Made by a program: the position numbers and the translations under genes. From assembly GCA_013146195.2 (NCBI GenBank), contig CM028378.1, forward strand, positions 84,874,295-84,938,294: DNA of 64,000 nt, written 5' to 3'. Of the stretch, positions 1-12,200 are shown in pieces (positions within the stretch are counted from its first letter, which is position 1; every line of letters begins with the position of its first letter). The notes under the pieces are model-generated. The model saw only the letters and a program-made list of their open reading frames with translations. It was not told the DNA's origin and did not search any database. The DNA comes from Codonopsis lanceolata (lineage: Eukaryota > Streptophyta > Magnoliopsida > Asterales > Campanulaceae).

Positions 1-119
1 AAATAGTACAATGATTATCTAGATAATTTTCCCACAAAAAAATAATGTCTTAATATCTTTTCTTTACATTCTTACTTTGGGTGAAGATAAATTATGCATT
101 ATGAAAACATAAATTAGTA

Positions 120-379
120 CTCCCTCCGTTTTCAAACTATCCTCTCTTTTCTTTTTTCGTCCGTTCTAAAATAATTGTCCCCTTAAAAAAAAACTTTTCC
201 TTTTAGGAAAACATTTTTACCACTTTACACTTACTTTTTCTACCTACTTTAATTAATGCCACATAATCAAGAGCATTAAAGGAAACTATACATTTCCTTA
301 ATATTTATAATATAGTCAATTACTTTTTCTTAAAAATTGTGATGCGTCAAAAAATACGATAATTTAAAAATAGAGAGAG
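120..379. mobile_element. Stowaway-type MITE (Tc1/mariner), copy A
   Basis: The element starts CTCCCTCCGTTTTCAAACTATC and ends with its imperfect inverse (GATAATTTAAAAATAGAGAGAG). It is flanked by TA on both sides (118-119 and 380-381), the target duplication of Stowaway elements. A neighbouring 400-bp tandem unit carries the same flanks joined with one TA and no insert (about 772-790), which gives an exact empty site. It has no coding capacity and is 260 bp long. Confidence 0.93.
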
Positions 380-512
380 TACAACAAATATGAAGTTTTA
401 AAAAAATTATGTAGTGATGTGAGGATTCTCTAAAAAGATACTTATTCCATATAAAAATGTGACGAATAAATATAACAATAAGTTCAAAAATGGGAAGGTG
501 GTAAACTAAATA

Positions 513-930
513 TACCATTCGTACAGTCTCTCCGTTAATCCATCTCAACAAGTTCGTTACAAAATTAGATGTGTCATTGACGGCAAGAATCACATCGCAC
601 CCAATTACTGAACACATTAGTCACATTTAGGATATTGTAATGTGGTTGTTCAAATCCGTTATTTACGAATAGTACGATAGTTATTTGAATAATTTTCCCG
701 CAAAAAAAAATGTCTACATAGTTTTTCTTTAAATTCTACTTTGGGTAAAGATGAATTATACATTACGAAAACATAAATTAGTACAACAAATATGGAGTTA
801 AAAAAACAATAATTATGTGGTGATGGGAGGAGTCGCTAAAAAGATACTTATTTCATATAAAAATGTGACGAATAAATATAACAATAAGTTCAAAATTGGG
901 CAAGGTGGGAAACTAAAATGTAGGAAGAAG
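513..930. repeat. Second unit of a ~400-bp tandem duplication (copy A)
   Basis: The sequence repeats the one at 1-512 once the Stowaway insert is removed. Shared landmarks are AATAGTACGAT, TTTTCCC, AAACATAAATTAGTA and ATGTGACGAATAAATATAAC. The same two-unit arrangement is present in copy B (about 16255-17330). It is non-coding. It matters because it preserves the state before the Stowaway insertion. Confidence 0.85.
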
Positions 931-1203
931 CTTAAACGGAAAATATAAACTGTCCTCCAAGTTTTGTTTTGTTTTTTGAGAAAATATATGAATATATTTT
1001 TAGAAAGAGTAATGATGGGACATTATATGTATCATTTTATTTTACATCTTTTGGGCTCTACTACGAGTTAAAAAGTGATACCAACTAGATGATTAATATG
1101 TCACTTCATTTTGTACACAAAATTTGGTAATTATTAGGTGGTTTTAGCATTGTTCCTTTAGAAAAGGGAGTTAAGGGAGATACTTTCCCACGTCAAACTT
1201 CAA

Positions 1204-1254
<51 letters not shown>

Positions 1255-1300
1255 TATTATTATTATTATTATTATTATTAATATTAATATTAATATTTTT
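1204..1300. repeat. (AAT)n/(ATT)n microsatellite
   Basis: A run of AAT units switches to ATT units, giving a perfectly self-complementary trinucleotide tract. The homologous tract in copy B (17594-17640) is about half as long and almost all ATT, so the locus has changed length since the duplication. Confidence 0.95.
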
Positions 1301-1394
1301 TAGTTTTTTAGCTATTTCACCCAATTAAACGAGATTTTAAGGTTTATATTGCATTTACTATTCTATCTAGTGAGAGTCTCCTTTAGTTGTGGTT

Positions 1395-2490
1395 GGAATT
1401 GGAATTTCTTGTTTAATCCACCAAAAGAAAAGAAAGTGAGGGGGGGGGGGTACCTTTTAAAAAACTATTATTGTTGTTCAAGTAAATAATGTGTACTAAG
1501 TACCAGGCCCGGCCCTGAGCAGGTGCAACATGGGCCTTCGCACAGAGCCCAAAATTCTAGAGGGCCTAATTTTAAAGAAGTGTAGGTCAGGTTTTAAAAA
1601 TATATTGTATACCACGTAACTTAAATGTATGATTGTCTTCTTGGTTCAATGGAAGTTGTTGGACAATGTGAATACGTAGGTCATGAGTACAAACACTCTC
1701 TTCTTTGTCAATCTAATTTCCTGCCCATCCATCTTCCATAGCTTAATTATTACATTTCAAGCAAAAATCAAGTTTTTTTGTTGTTGCTATTTGATTCATT
1801 TTTATTGCTTAAGTTTCTTTAGTTCTTAAATTTATTAGTGATTGTATCTCTTTTTTTTAACTTGCATTTTTAGTACAAACATGTCATCAAGAAAATATCT
1901 ATCCGGAAGTCAAAAAAGAAAAAGATTGATGGGGTTTATCATTTTTGTCATAAATTGTTTAAATCGATGCAAAATAGTAGTTTTCAATAAAATTGTAATG
2001 CGTATTTTTCTTATACATTTATAGGTGTTGTATATTTTCAATAATATGAACGATAAAGAGTCAAAAAAAAATTATTCATCTAAAAATTGTATTTTTATAT
2101 ATTTTTAGAGGGCCTTCTCTTTTCTTTTCGCCCTGGGCCCCCAAAAGTTCAGGACCGACCATGCTAAGTAACGTACACGATGTTTATTTATTTTCTTGTG
2201 GGGATTGGAATTGTGTTTTCTTGTTTAATTCGCTGAAAGAAAGAGAGTTTGGAGGAGGGGGTGCAGCCTTTGAAAAGTGTTTGTTGTGGTTTTAAGTAAA
2301 TAATGTGTGCTCAATACCGCACCTGGTTTTTACTTATTTTCTTCTTGAACATTGGCATTGTGTTTTCTTGTTTAATCCGGCAAGAGAAATAGAGAGTGGG
2401 GGAGGAGAGAGCCTGTGAAAAGTGGTAAGTGTGGTTTCAAGTGAAAAACGTGTGCTAAATACCGCACCCGGTTTTTACTTAATACATAAG
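1395..2490. repeat. Three degenerate ~145-bp tandem units, first one split by a hAT element
   Basis: Each unit runs TTTTCTTGTTTAAT..., a purine-rich GAGTGGGGGAGGAG segment, GCCTTTGAAAAGTGG, then AAGTAAATAATGTGTGCTCAATACC. Units lie near 1395-1503 (continuing at 2164 after the hAT insert), 2195-2345 and 2345-2485. A related half-unit lies near 15700-15860, and copy B has the same series at about 17720-18885. It is non-coding. Confidence 0.75.
1504..2163. mobile_element. Non-autonomous hAT-type element, copy A
   Basis: The termini are imperfect inverted repeats: CAGGCCCGGCCCTGAGC at the left and GTTCAGGACCGACCATG at the right. The 8-bp flanks CTAAGTAC (1496-1503) and CTAAGTAA (2164-2171) are a near-perfect hAT-length target duplication. 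The inside is AT-rich with no transposase-like frame, so it depended on an autonomous relative. The copy B homologue is about 80 bp longer, because of a short internal tandem duplication, and has a perfect TSD. Confidence 0.9.
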
Positions 2491-2716
2491 ATGATTAAAT
2501 CTTCCAAATCAATGGTCAACCTACCTCAGATTGATAAAATCTAAATCAAGGTTTGTTTCATTTGGTAGCTCTAAATGAAACTATTTAAGAAGCTAGGATT
2601 CCCTCATTTTGAATAGAGCACAGTTGGAACACCCCCGCCCCTCCCTTTGGGGTCGCGGCGGCTGTGGTTTGTGTTTTTTCTTGGTGTCTCTCATATGGAA
2701 GTAAGATCATTGGATA

Positions 2717-5700
2717 TGTAACGACCCGACCCGGACTCCAATGCGAAATCCCAAGGTCGTGCCGTTAAGACAAGCTAAAGACGGTCAAACACCTGCTAAG
2801 CATAATGGTACGAGTCCAAAAGATGAGCCATCAAGCTCGAACAGGAATGTAAAGCCATAACGGCGATACGGAATAATAAAAACAACAACACCTGCGGAAG
2901 CGAATCATAAGTGGGACCAAAGCCTATAATTATAAACTAAGGAATACAAGGTGAGAGACGACTATCTCTCGACAAAACGACGCACGTGACGCAACATTGC
3001 TCACGGGCAACAAACCATCGGCAAACCTAAGGCCGGCGAATCAACGTAATACCAACGATAAACAACCCCTCAACGGCTACAACATGCCGGAGGGACAAAT
3101 CAACTAAACGAATAAGATATTTAAATTCTAACAACTAAACCCAAGTCCCACGACTAACGTCGTCGGAGATGACAATACCAACAATACTAGAATGAGTGAG
3201 CTAAAGCAGGCTCGGAATAATAAAAGGGAACAACTCATAAGAGATACAACAGCTCGACCAAACAAGTCGGCTACCAAAATAATACGATAACAAAATACTA
3301 ACATAATCTACCCAAGTAAAGTCTACATAACTTTACATTCGTGTCTCACAAATACATAATAACAATAATAATAATAAATCCAAGCTTAAAGCCCGGAAGA
3401 CCACCTTCTAGGAATCACTATCCGAAGCCGCCACGCGTACTAACGGGATCACTGCACACACTAAGGAAAACAAACACACGAAATGAGTCATAATGACCCA
3501 GTAAGTTACTAAATGCAATTGTATGGCATAGCATGGCGTGGCATGGCATAATGCACAAGCATGTATAAAATCATGGCATCTTAATCGTATACCAACAATA
3601 AACTTGTATTAAGTCATCAAGTAACATAAACTTCATAAACCACATAGCATGTTATCTTTCATATAAGTGTTTATACATAAACACGTAAAACCAAGACCTG
3701 GGCCTAGCCCTTAAATGATCATAAACTGGGTTTCAATCCTCAAATGATCATAACTCATCAGTTTTCTTAATGAGTACCTCGTTACATTCATCCAACCCTG
3801 GGATGAGAAATGGGAGCTCGATATCAGGCTAGGGGGCGCTAATACGAGACCACATCCCACTATTGGCCATATAGTGAGGAGAAAGGGTACCAATGCGGCG
3901 ATTCATAGCGAATGTTTCCAAAGGCTATGAATCGTCCCATTGCCGACAAAACGACCAAGACGCCAGCTGGACTCAAATCAAGATGCTCAAGTAGATATTT
4001 ACTTGGATAAACCAATAAGGACCAAGTCCATCACAAAAGAACTTATCAATTCAAGTAGGTCATAATGCTCTACAAAACCCAATAAACAATGCACATAATT
4101 GTACACACTTAACATGTTCAACTAACTTGTAAGTTTAGTTCAAAAACCACATATTGAGGTATTTATAATCCTCAAGTCATCACTAATTCAAGAGTAGCTT
4201 ATAGCTCAATAAATCACAACGTGAGGTCTACTATAGTCCTCTACTCAAGATTAAATCAAAGACTATTATTTAGTCTAGGAACAATCATAAATCAAGACTT
4301 AGCATTTAAGCTTATACATAAAGGCATACCGGACTCAACCATAGTCCTAACCGTCGTACATAATCGACATCCTCAAAACCATTCTCATGAATGACAAGAC
4401 TACACCGTAGTCCAAGACCCGCAAGTTTTCCATGTAAAACGCTCATCTGAATTTCCTAAAAGAAGTCTCATTCAAAAATCATTTCTTAAGGATACACGAG
4501 ATCATTGATTGGTCTCTAATGCTCCGTGCTCTACGAGCACGCTCTAAATAAATCCCCAATAAGCCTCTATATCATGGGTGTCACGAATGGGACACAATTC
4601 GAGATGCTCGGGTACTCACAATCAAAACCAACCAAACCCGAACATCGTAGGATTTCAGCCTAAAGCTCACTAACATCTTATTGAACCTAAAATGACTCCA
4701 TGAGTCTTAATATCGCATTTCCTTAAATGCATATTTCATAAATCCCAAAACTAACACATCAATCAAAGTTATAGCAATTCTTCCAAAATAATTCGGGCTT
4801 AATTCCCAAGCCCTAAATTCATAAAAATCTTAACAAAGAGATAACATATTTCTCCCAACTCACAACATCATTCAAATCATCCTACACATGGCATTGACAA
4901 GTTCATACCTCCAAAAATACACAAAATAGGCATATTTCCACAATGAACCCAAATAACATATGGACATGATTTCTAGCATGCTCATAAGCCTAGAAACACA
5001 AGATGAAGAGTAATCATATACCTCAACAATCATAGAAGCCACTCTACAAATGCTCCTACAAGTTTATACTTCCAAAAATCCCCAAAATAACACATACAAA
5101 GCATATCAAGTGTTCATTGCCCACAAATAGCATATAGGTTGTTTTCCTTAGGGCCAATGAACCAAAATCAAAAGGAAGTAACTTACCTAACTTGAGTGAA
5201 AACTCAAGAGAACGCAAATCCGATCGGTGAACTTGTTCTACTCGTCGAGGGCTTCAAGATTCCGAAGTTTGAAGGCAATCGGGTGGATGGATCGTCTTGG
5301 ATCGAAGAGAGAAGAAGGCTAGGGCTTGAATCTCCCTTGGACTCTCTCTCTCTAATACGTATGGTGGAGAATGAGAAATGAAGAGGATTTACTGATTTCT
5401 CAAAAGGGTTTGGGTATTTATACCCCCAAAATAAGGAGGGCAAAATAGGCATTTCCCTTGCACAATTAGTAGAGATTAGGACTAATCAATCACTAATCTA
5501 ACCTTAATTAACTTTCAACTAATGTTAGGACATGATTTGGGTTAAGTATGGGTGGTTAGGAAGGGTTTAGAGGGGGTTTAATGAGGGTAGGATAGGTATA
5601 ATTCGTCCAAACACAAAATAGGGGAAAAATCCCGTATGTGTATTCTGATGTTGAGGCGGGCGCCTCAACATATCCAGGCGGGCGTCTGGGCTCCTGTCCA

Positions 5701-6445
5701 GCCTAAATTCATTTTGCAATGCTCTCAGAACTTGAGGCGGGCGCCTCGCTATGCCGACGGGCGCTGAGCTGCTAATGTTCTCAAACTTGATCTAAACATG
5801 TCCTAAATGGTCCCAAACTCATGGGCAACCATTCTAAGGTCTAACCCAACTCAAAACAAGTCGGAAACACACCGAACAACTCAGAAACAACTCGAGCGAA
5901 GCGGAAGAGGTGCGACAACGTCTCGAATGAACTTCGCAATCGAACGAGAAATGAAAGGAGACTTTTAAGGCAAGTATAAGGGCTAATGAAGAAGCTTAAA
6001 TACTTCTAGGAAGTTGAATAACAACTAGGGAAATAAGAATCCCAAAGGAGAGACGATTACGTGACTCGATTCCCGAACTACGCGATAGAGACGAACGCTA
6101 TCTCCAAAGCTTCCAAATCATCGATAGACTTAAGGTACACCTCCAACTTGAAGTCTAATACATCTAAACATGTTAATAAACCATCTTATAAGGTCTAGGA
6201 CCAAACCGAGTCACGAACACAAAATGCAAGCAAACCCTCAATCGCGTCGCATTCCGACTATCGTCGAGTCACGACTTGTGACTTTAGCAAGTCAACAACT
6301 ATATGGCATCTCTTAATAATGTTTTGGTCTTAACGTGGTCTCTCATACATATCTAGACCATCTCACAAATCAAACATACAGTCGACAAAGGAAGAAGTGC
6401 AAGTATAGCACGCAAACCGAGCTAACGAAGGAGCGGGGTGTCACA
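2717..6445 (-). repeat. 3' LTR of the gag-only element
   Basis: The repeat runs from TGTAACGACC to GGGTGTCACA as read on the plus strand and pairs with 9266-12952. It includes a minus-strand TATA box near 5415 and a GC-rich patch (5650-5775) with repeated GGCGGGCGCCT-like motifs in otherwise AT-rich DNA. Differences from the partner LTR are mostly small indels at C/G-rich spots rather than substitutions. The short reading frames at 5196-5452 lie in the promoter region and look incidental. Confidence 0.92.
5415..5422 (-). promoter_or_regulatory. TATA box in the 3' LTR
   Basis: On the minus strand the sequence reads TATAAATA within GGGTATAAATACCC, the expected kind of U3 core promoter signal. 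The same motif is kept in the other LTR at 11937-11944. Confidence 0.55.
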
Positions 6446-6459
6446 CTCTCTCCACCTTT
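6446..6459 (-). promoter_or_regulatory. Polypurine tract
   Basis: On the minus strand this is AAAGGTGGAGAGAG immediately followed by TGTGACACC, the first bases of the 3' LTR. That is the position and composition expected of the plus-strand primer site in reverse transcription. Confidence 0.85.
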
Positions 6460-8204
6460 AAAAGAATTCGTCCCGAATTCTAAATCATGATACAAACCAA
6501 CGTTAGGTCCACACTCAACCACAATACATCGAGACAATGATACGGTGTCTCTTAATCCCGGGTGAACACTTGATCTCAAAACCACCAACTTTGACTCGAA
6601 TCTCCGAGTCTACCACTACAATATACACGAGGGTCGAACTATAATAATCCAAATTCAAAAGTCTACAAACTCTCAATAGACTCAACGACATTAACACTTA
6701 CGATTGAAAATACTATGACCCATACTTGAGTCGCGAATACACACAAGAACACATTACGCCAATCATGTAGGCAAAATCCCAAACTTCAACATAAGAACAC
6801 ATTCAACTACCGAAACTATTTGTTTCGGGGCACATCATGAAATTCAAGCACAAAAGATTCTAAGTTACAAGAATTAATAATTGCCTATGGAGCAATTTAC
6901 AAACAAATCAAAGATAATCAAGCCAGCATTTCAAACCATGTAAATCACACTCGCGATTTCCCCATCGCGGGTGAGAACACATAATAGCACATTAATGAAA
7001 TGTTTTGAAAATTCATTCCATTTCAGTCCATTCCATTTGGTAACGGGTATAGTCAATTTCTAACTTAGCTCTTACCAATCCTAGTCCAACGACGAATACC
7101 TTTTGCTCACCAATTCAGGGTACCTACTGAATTAGCTTCAAAAGTTTCCGTCGTAAGGATCTGAGGTTCATGAATAAAAGTTTTAAGCATCCTTCAAACA
7201 GTCTCCTATGCTAATGAAATGAATGAACATGAGATAATAATTATGGAATGAGAAGTTAATATTCTACAATGTAATGCATCAAGTAGGTGTTTCCTACAAC
7301 TAATGCACGTAATTGAATAAAAATTCAGACCAAGAAACAAGGTCTATTACCTTGGCAAACAACAATCATAGCTACCCCAAACTCGTGTACCTAGTACACC
7401 CAACCAAGATAATTCACTAGGATTTACAAGAAACCAACACGTCCACCGATACTCGTAACGTCTATACTTCGAAAAACTATCCTTTCTTAGGCTCTAGACC
7501 AAGTCTACAACCAATGCATACGCTAAGCATCCTAACACAACGTTAACATCTCAATACTCACGGTGAAGCGTCAATCTCCCGCGGTACCGTGATTATCCTC
7601 TAAATCGCAACCTTCAACCTTCTCACAAGTCGAGTGTATATCCTACTCGCATAGTAACCCTAACAATAATTTAATATCATATTATTCATTACATAAAACA
7701 TATCTTTACAGAATATACAAACATCATACCAAACCGATAAGTATCAATATACAATTCATGCTTCATATATATATTCATATATATACATATATACATACAT
7801 ATACATACTATGGCCTTTTTACATAACCACAAGAACCAAAACTCTATACATATAGCATAGTCTTATATATATATAGACTAATCAAGAATCCATACACAAC
7901 GTACGATTACCTACCGGTAATTCACAAAACAAACCATGTCATATTTCGATCTCACATTGGGGTATTATTCCCGATCGAGCAAATAACCAATATTACACAA
8001 TACACCATGTAATGTATGTATGAATGCACATGAGCTACCGATTTAATCGCATACTCATAATAACAATAATAGTAACGACGATATAATATATACATATATA
8101 CAAGAATGTACCTTCCTATTTCTGATAGGTCTCAAAACTTGCAATGGCCAACCGCCATGCCAAGATTTCCTCAAACTCTAGAGTGACCGTGGCCACCATC
8201 TCTC
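6460..8204 (-). other. Non-coding internal region of the gag-only element
   Basis: This lies downstream of gag in the element's own orientation, where pol would normally be. I see no conserved protease, RT, RNase H or integrase motif on the minus strand. Instead there is AT-rich sequence with a tract of ATACATATA-type repeats around 7740-7880. I read it as a loss or replacement of pol that left a non-autonomous element. Confidence 0.7.
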
Positions 8205-9060
8205 TTAGTCCTGATCGAATTTGGCGGTGGCGCTACCCGACTGATTGGCCTTAAGCTTGGGACAATCTTTCTTCAAGTGAGTTCCGTCACCACAATAGTA
8301 ACACCTCCCAGTCTTTCCCCAACACCTATCCTCGGTGTGTCCTATTTTCTTACAAAAGTTACATGTCAACTCGTCACCTCGTCGGCCTCTGAGGTAAGTA
8401 GTAACACCACTCCGGCCACCCGAACGCACCTTTCTTGACTAAGCTTTTGAGGTGCCGACTGTCCTCTTTTAACGTCATTGCTTCTATTAGTCTTCGATAT
8501 TTTCTTTTGAGCGTACTCCTCGATGTCCAACTCCATAGCATGTGCACGATCCACGCCCCCTGGTAATCCGTGTAGTCGTAAAGTCGCTTACGATATTTCT
8601 GCCCTCGGCCTTTCACAAACCTCTCGGTCTTCCTAGCCTCATCAGGGGTACCAACTGGGTAACCACAATAGCGAGCCAGCCTCTCGCAAACTTTGTTGAA
8701 TACCGAGCCACGGTCATGTCTCCTCCCTGTTCTAACACTAGGAATTCCATCTCTCTTCTTTCTAATTACTACCTGGGACTAAACCGTACCATAAACTCCT
8801 TGACAAAGTTTTCCCACACTGAGGCACTATGCCGTTTCCAATGATTCAGATTAAGCCACCAATGCTCGTCAAGATATCCAATCTAAACACCGCTAAGGTA
8901 ACCATTTCTTCTGATGTACAACCCAAAACTACAAAGATCTTCTCCATGCTTTCTAGGCAATGATTCGCCTTAATAGTAGCATCTGGCTCTCCATCAAAAC
9001 TTTCCGATTTCAACTTCATGAACCTTGCAAGAACAGTAGAATCGCTTTCAATTCCAAATA
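8205..9060 (-). pseudogene. Ty3/gypsy gag (Retrotrans_gag plus two zinc knuckles), frameshifted
   Basis: Gag would form the particle that packages the element RNA. Reading the minus strand from about 9060, one frame gives SFDGEPDATIKANHCLESM and then EKIFVVLGCTSEEMV. After a frameshift it gives VWENFVKEFMVRFSP, typical of plant Ty3/gypsy Retrotrans_gag domains. A third piece (8205-8429) carries two CX2CX4HX4C zinc knuckles, CNFCKKIGHTEDRC and CYYCGDGTHLKKDC. At least three frame changes separate these parts, so no intact protein is made from this copy. The piece ends with a stop just after the second knuckle and no pol follows. Some indels could be sequencing errors. Confidence 0.88.
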
Positions 9061-9246
9061 TCTTGAGGAGTCACATCATGATCCATAACATTCTCTCAAG
9101 GCCACGAGTACTAGAACGGGGTCTACTAGAACTAGCTCCACGCCAAGTTCCCGACATATTACGCCCTACAAAGAACACTCAACGCATAACTCAACAATAA
9201 ACCCAACCCAAACTAGGCCAGGAACCTATCCTCGCGAAATAGCTAA

Positions 9247-9263
9247 CCTATAGCTCGATACCA
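9247..9263 (-). promoter_or_regulatory. Primer-binding site (initiator tRNA-Met type)
   Basis: On the minus strand TGGTATCGAGC begins two bases after the LTR end GTTACA. It matches the usual TGGTATCAGAGC primer site for initiator tRNA-Met apart from a one-base deletion. It confirms that the right-hand LTR is the 5' LTR. Confidence 0.75.
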
Positions 9264-9265
9264 AT

Positions 9266-12200
9266 TGTAACGACCACCTCGACTCAATGCGAAATCCCAA
9301 GGTCGTGCCATAAGACAAGCTAAAGACGGACAAGCACCAAGCTAAGCATAATGGTACGAGTCCAAAAGATGAGCCATCAAGCTCGAACAGAATGTAAAGC
9401 CATAACGGCGATAACGAATAATAAAAACAACAACATTCAAGAAGCAAATCATAAGTGGGACCAAAGCCTATAATTATAAACTAAGGAATACAAGGCCGAG
9501 AGACGACTATCTCTATTAAATCTACGACGCACGTGACGCAACAATGCGCACGGGCAACAAACCATCGGCAAACCTAAGGCCGGCGAATCAACGTAATACC
9601 AACCTCGATAAACAACCACTCAACGGCTACAACATGCCGGAGGGACAAATCAACTAAACGAATAAGATATTTAAATTCTAACAACTAAACCAAGTCTCAC
9701 GACTAACGTCCGCCGGAGATGACAATACCAACAATACTAGAATGAGTGAGCTAAAGCATGCTCGAATAATAAAAGGGAACAACTCATAAGAGATACAACA
9801 AATGACCAAACAAGTCGGCTACCAAAATAATACGATAACAAAATACTAACATAATCTACCCAAGTAAAGTCTACATAACTTTACATTCGTGTCTCACAAT
9901 ACATAATAACAATAATAATAATAAATCCAAGCTTAAAGCCCTACCACCTTCTAGGAATCACTATCCGGCCGCCACGCTGCATTAACGGGATCACCGCACA
10001 AACTAAGGAAAACAAACACACGAAATGAGTCATAATGACCCAAGAAGTTACTAAATGCAATAGTATGGCATAGCATGGCGTGGCATGGCATAATGCACAA
10101 GCATGTATAAAATCATGGTATCTTAATAGTATACCAACAATAAACTTGTATTAAGTCATCATGTAACATAAACTTCATAAACCACATAGCACGTTATCTT
10201 TTCATATAAGTGCTTATACATAAGCACGTAAAACCAAGACTCGGCCTAGCCCTCAAATGATCATAAACCGGTTTCAATCCTCAAATGATCATAACTCATC
10301 GCTTTTCTTAATGAGTACCTCGCTACATTCATCCAACCCCGGATGAGAAATGGGAGCTCAATATCGCTAGGGGCGCTAATACGAGACCACATCCCACTAT
10401 TGGCCAAATAGTGAGGAGAAAGGGTACCAATGCGGCGATTCATAGCGAATGTTTCCAAAGGCTATGAATCGTCCCATTGCCGACAAAACGACCAAGACGC
10501 CACTGACTCAAATCAAGATGCTCAAGTAGATATTTACTTGGATAAACCAATAAGGACCAAGTCCATCACAAAAGAACTTATCAATTCAAGTAGGTCATAA
10601 TGCTCTACAAAACCCAATAAACAATGCACATAATTGTACACACTTAACATGTTCAACTAACTTGTAAGTTTAGTTCAAAACCACATATTGAGGTGTTCAT
10701 AATCCTCAAGTCATCACCAATTCAAGAATAGCTTATAGCTCAATAAATCACAACGTGAGGTCTACTATAGTCCTCTACTCTAGATTAAATCAAAGACTAT
10801 TATTTAGTCTAAGAACAATCATAAATCAAGACTTAGCATTTAGCTTATACATAAAGGCATACCGGACTCAACCATAGTCCCAACCGTCATACATAATCGA
10901 CTTCCTCAAAACCATTCTCATGAATGACAAGACTACACCGTAGTCCAAGACCCGCAAGTTTTCCATGTGCACGCCATCCAATTTCCTAAAAGAAATCTCA
11001 TTCAATAATCATTTCTTAAGAATACACGAGATCATTGATTGGTCTCTAATGCTCCGTGCTCTACGAGCACGCTCTAAATAAGTCCCCAATAAGCCTCTAT
11101 ATCATGGGTGTCACGAATGGGACACAATTCGAGATGCTCAGGTACTCACAATCAAAACCAACCAAACCCGAACATCGAAGGATTTCAACCTAAGGCTCAC
11201 TAACATCTTATTGAACCTAAAATGACTCCATGAGTCTTAATATCGCATTTCCTTAAATGCATATTTCATAAATCCCAAAACTAACACATCAATCAAAGTT
11301 ATAGCAATTCTTCCAAAATACCTCGGGCTTAATTCCCAAGCCCTAAATTCATAAAAATCTTAACAAAGAGATAACATATTTCTCCCAACTCACAACATCA
11401 TTCAAATCATCCTACACATGGCATTGACAAGTTCATACCTCCAAAATACACAAAATAGGCATATTTCCACAATGAACCCAAATAACATATGGACATGATT
11501 TCTAGCATGCTCATAAGCCTAGAAACACAAGATGAAGAGTAATCATATACCTCAACAATCATAGAAGCCACTCTACAAATGCTCCTACAAGTTTATACCC
11601 AAAAATCCCCAAAATAACACATACAAAGCATATCAAGTGTTCATTGCCCACAAATAGCATATAGGTTGTTTTCCTTAGGCCAATGAACCAAAATCAAAAA
11701 GGAAGTAACTTACCTAGCTTGAGTGAAAACTCAAGAGAACAAAATCCGATCGGTGAACTTGTTCTACCTGCCGAGGGCTTCAAGATTCAAGTTTGAAGGC
11801 AATCCGGTGGATGGATCTCTTGGATCGAAGAGAGAAGAAGGCTAGGGCTTGAATCTCCCTTGGACTCTCTCTATCTCTTAATACGTATGTGAGAAGAGAA
11901 ATGAAGAGGATTTATCGATTTCTCAAAGGGTTTGGGTATTTATACCCCAAAATAAGGAGGGCAAAATAGGCATTTCCCTTGCACAATTAGTAGAGATTAG
12001 GACTAATCAATCACTAATCTAACCTTAATTAACTTCCAACTAATGTTAGGACATGATTTGGGTTAAGTATGGGTGGTTAGGAAGGGTTTAGAGGGGGTTT
12101 AATGAGGGTAGGATAGGTATAATTCGCCCAAACACAAAACAGGGAAAAATCCATGTGTGATTCGATGTTGAGGCGGGCGCCAACATACTGCCAGCGGGCG

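Larger units (their letters stand above)
1..2716. repeat. Segmental duplication, copy A, left part
   Basis: This stretch matches 16421-19117 base for base over long runs, including a Stowaway MITE, a trinucleotide microsatellite, a hAT derivative and a 145-bp tandem repeat in the same order. The duplicated block is cut at GGATA (2712-2716), where a large LTR retrotransposon entered, and resumes at 12953. The window starts inside the block, so its true left end is not visible. It holds no convincing gene; its short reading frames are broken in the other copy. Confidence 0.93.

Noticed and set aside
8542..9200. Plus-strand frames opposite gag
   Set aside because: The minus strand carries recognisable Retrotrans_gag sequence here; the plus frames are shadows.
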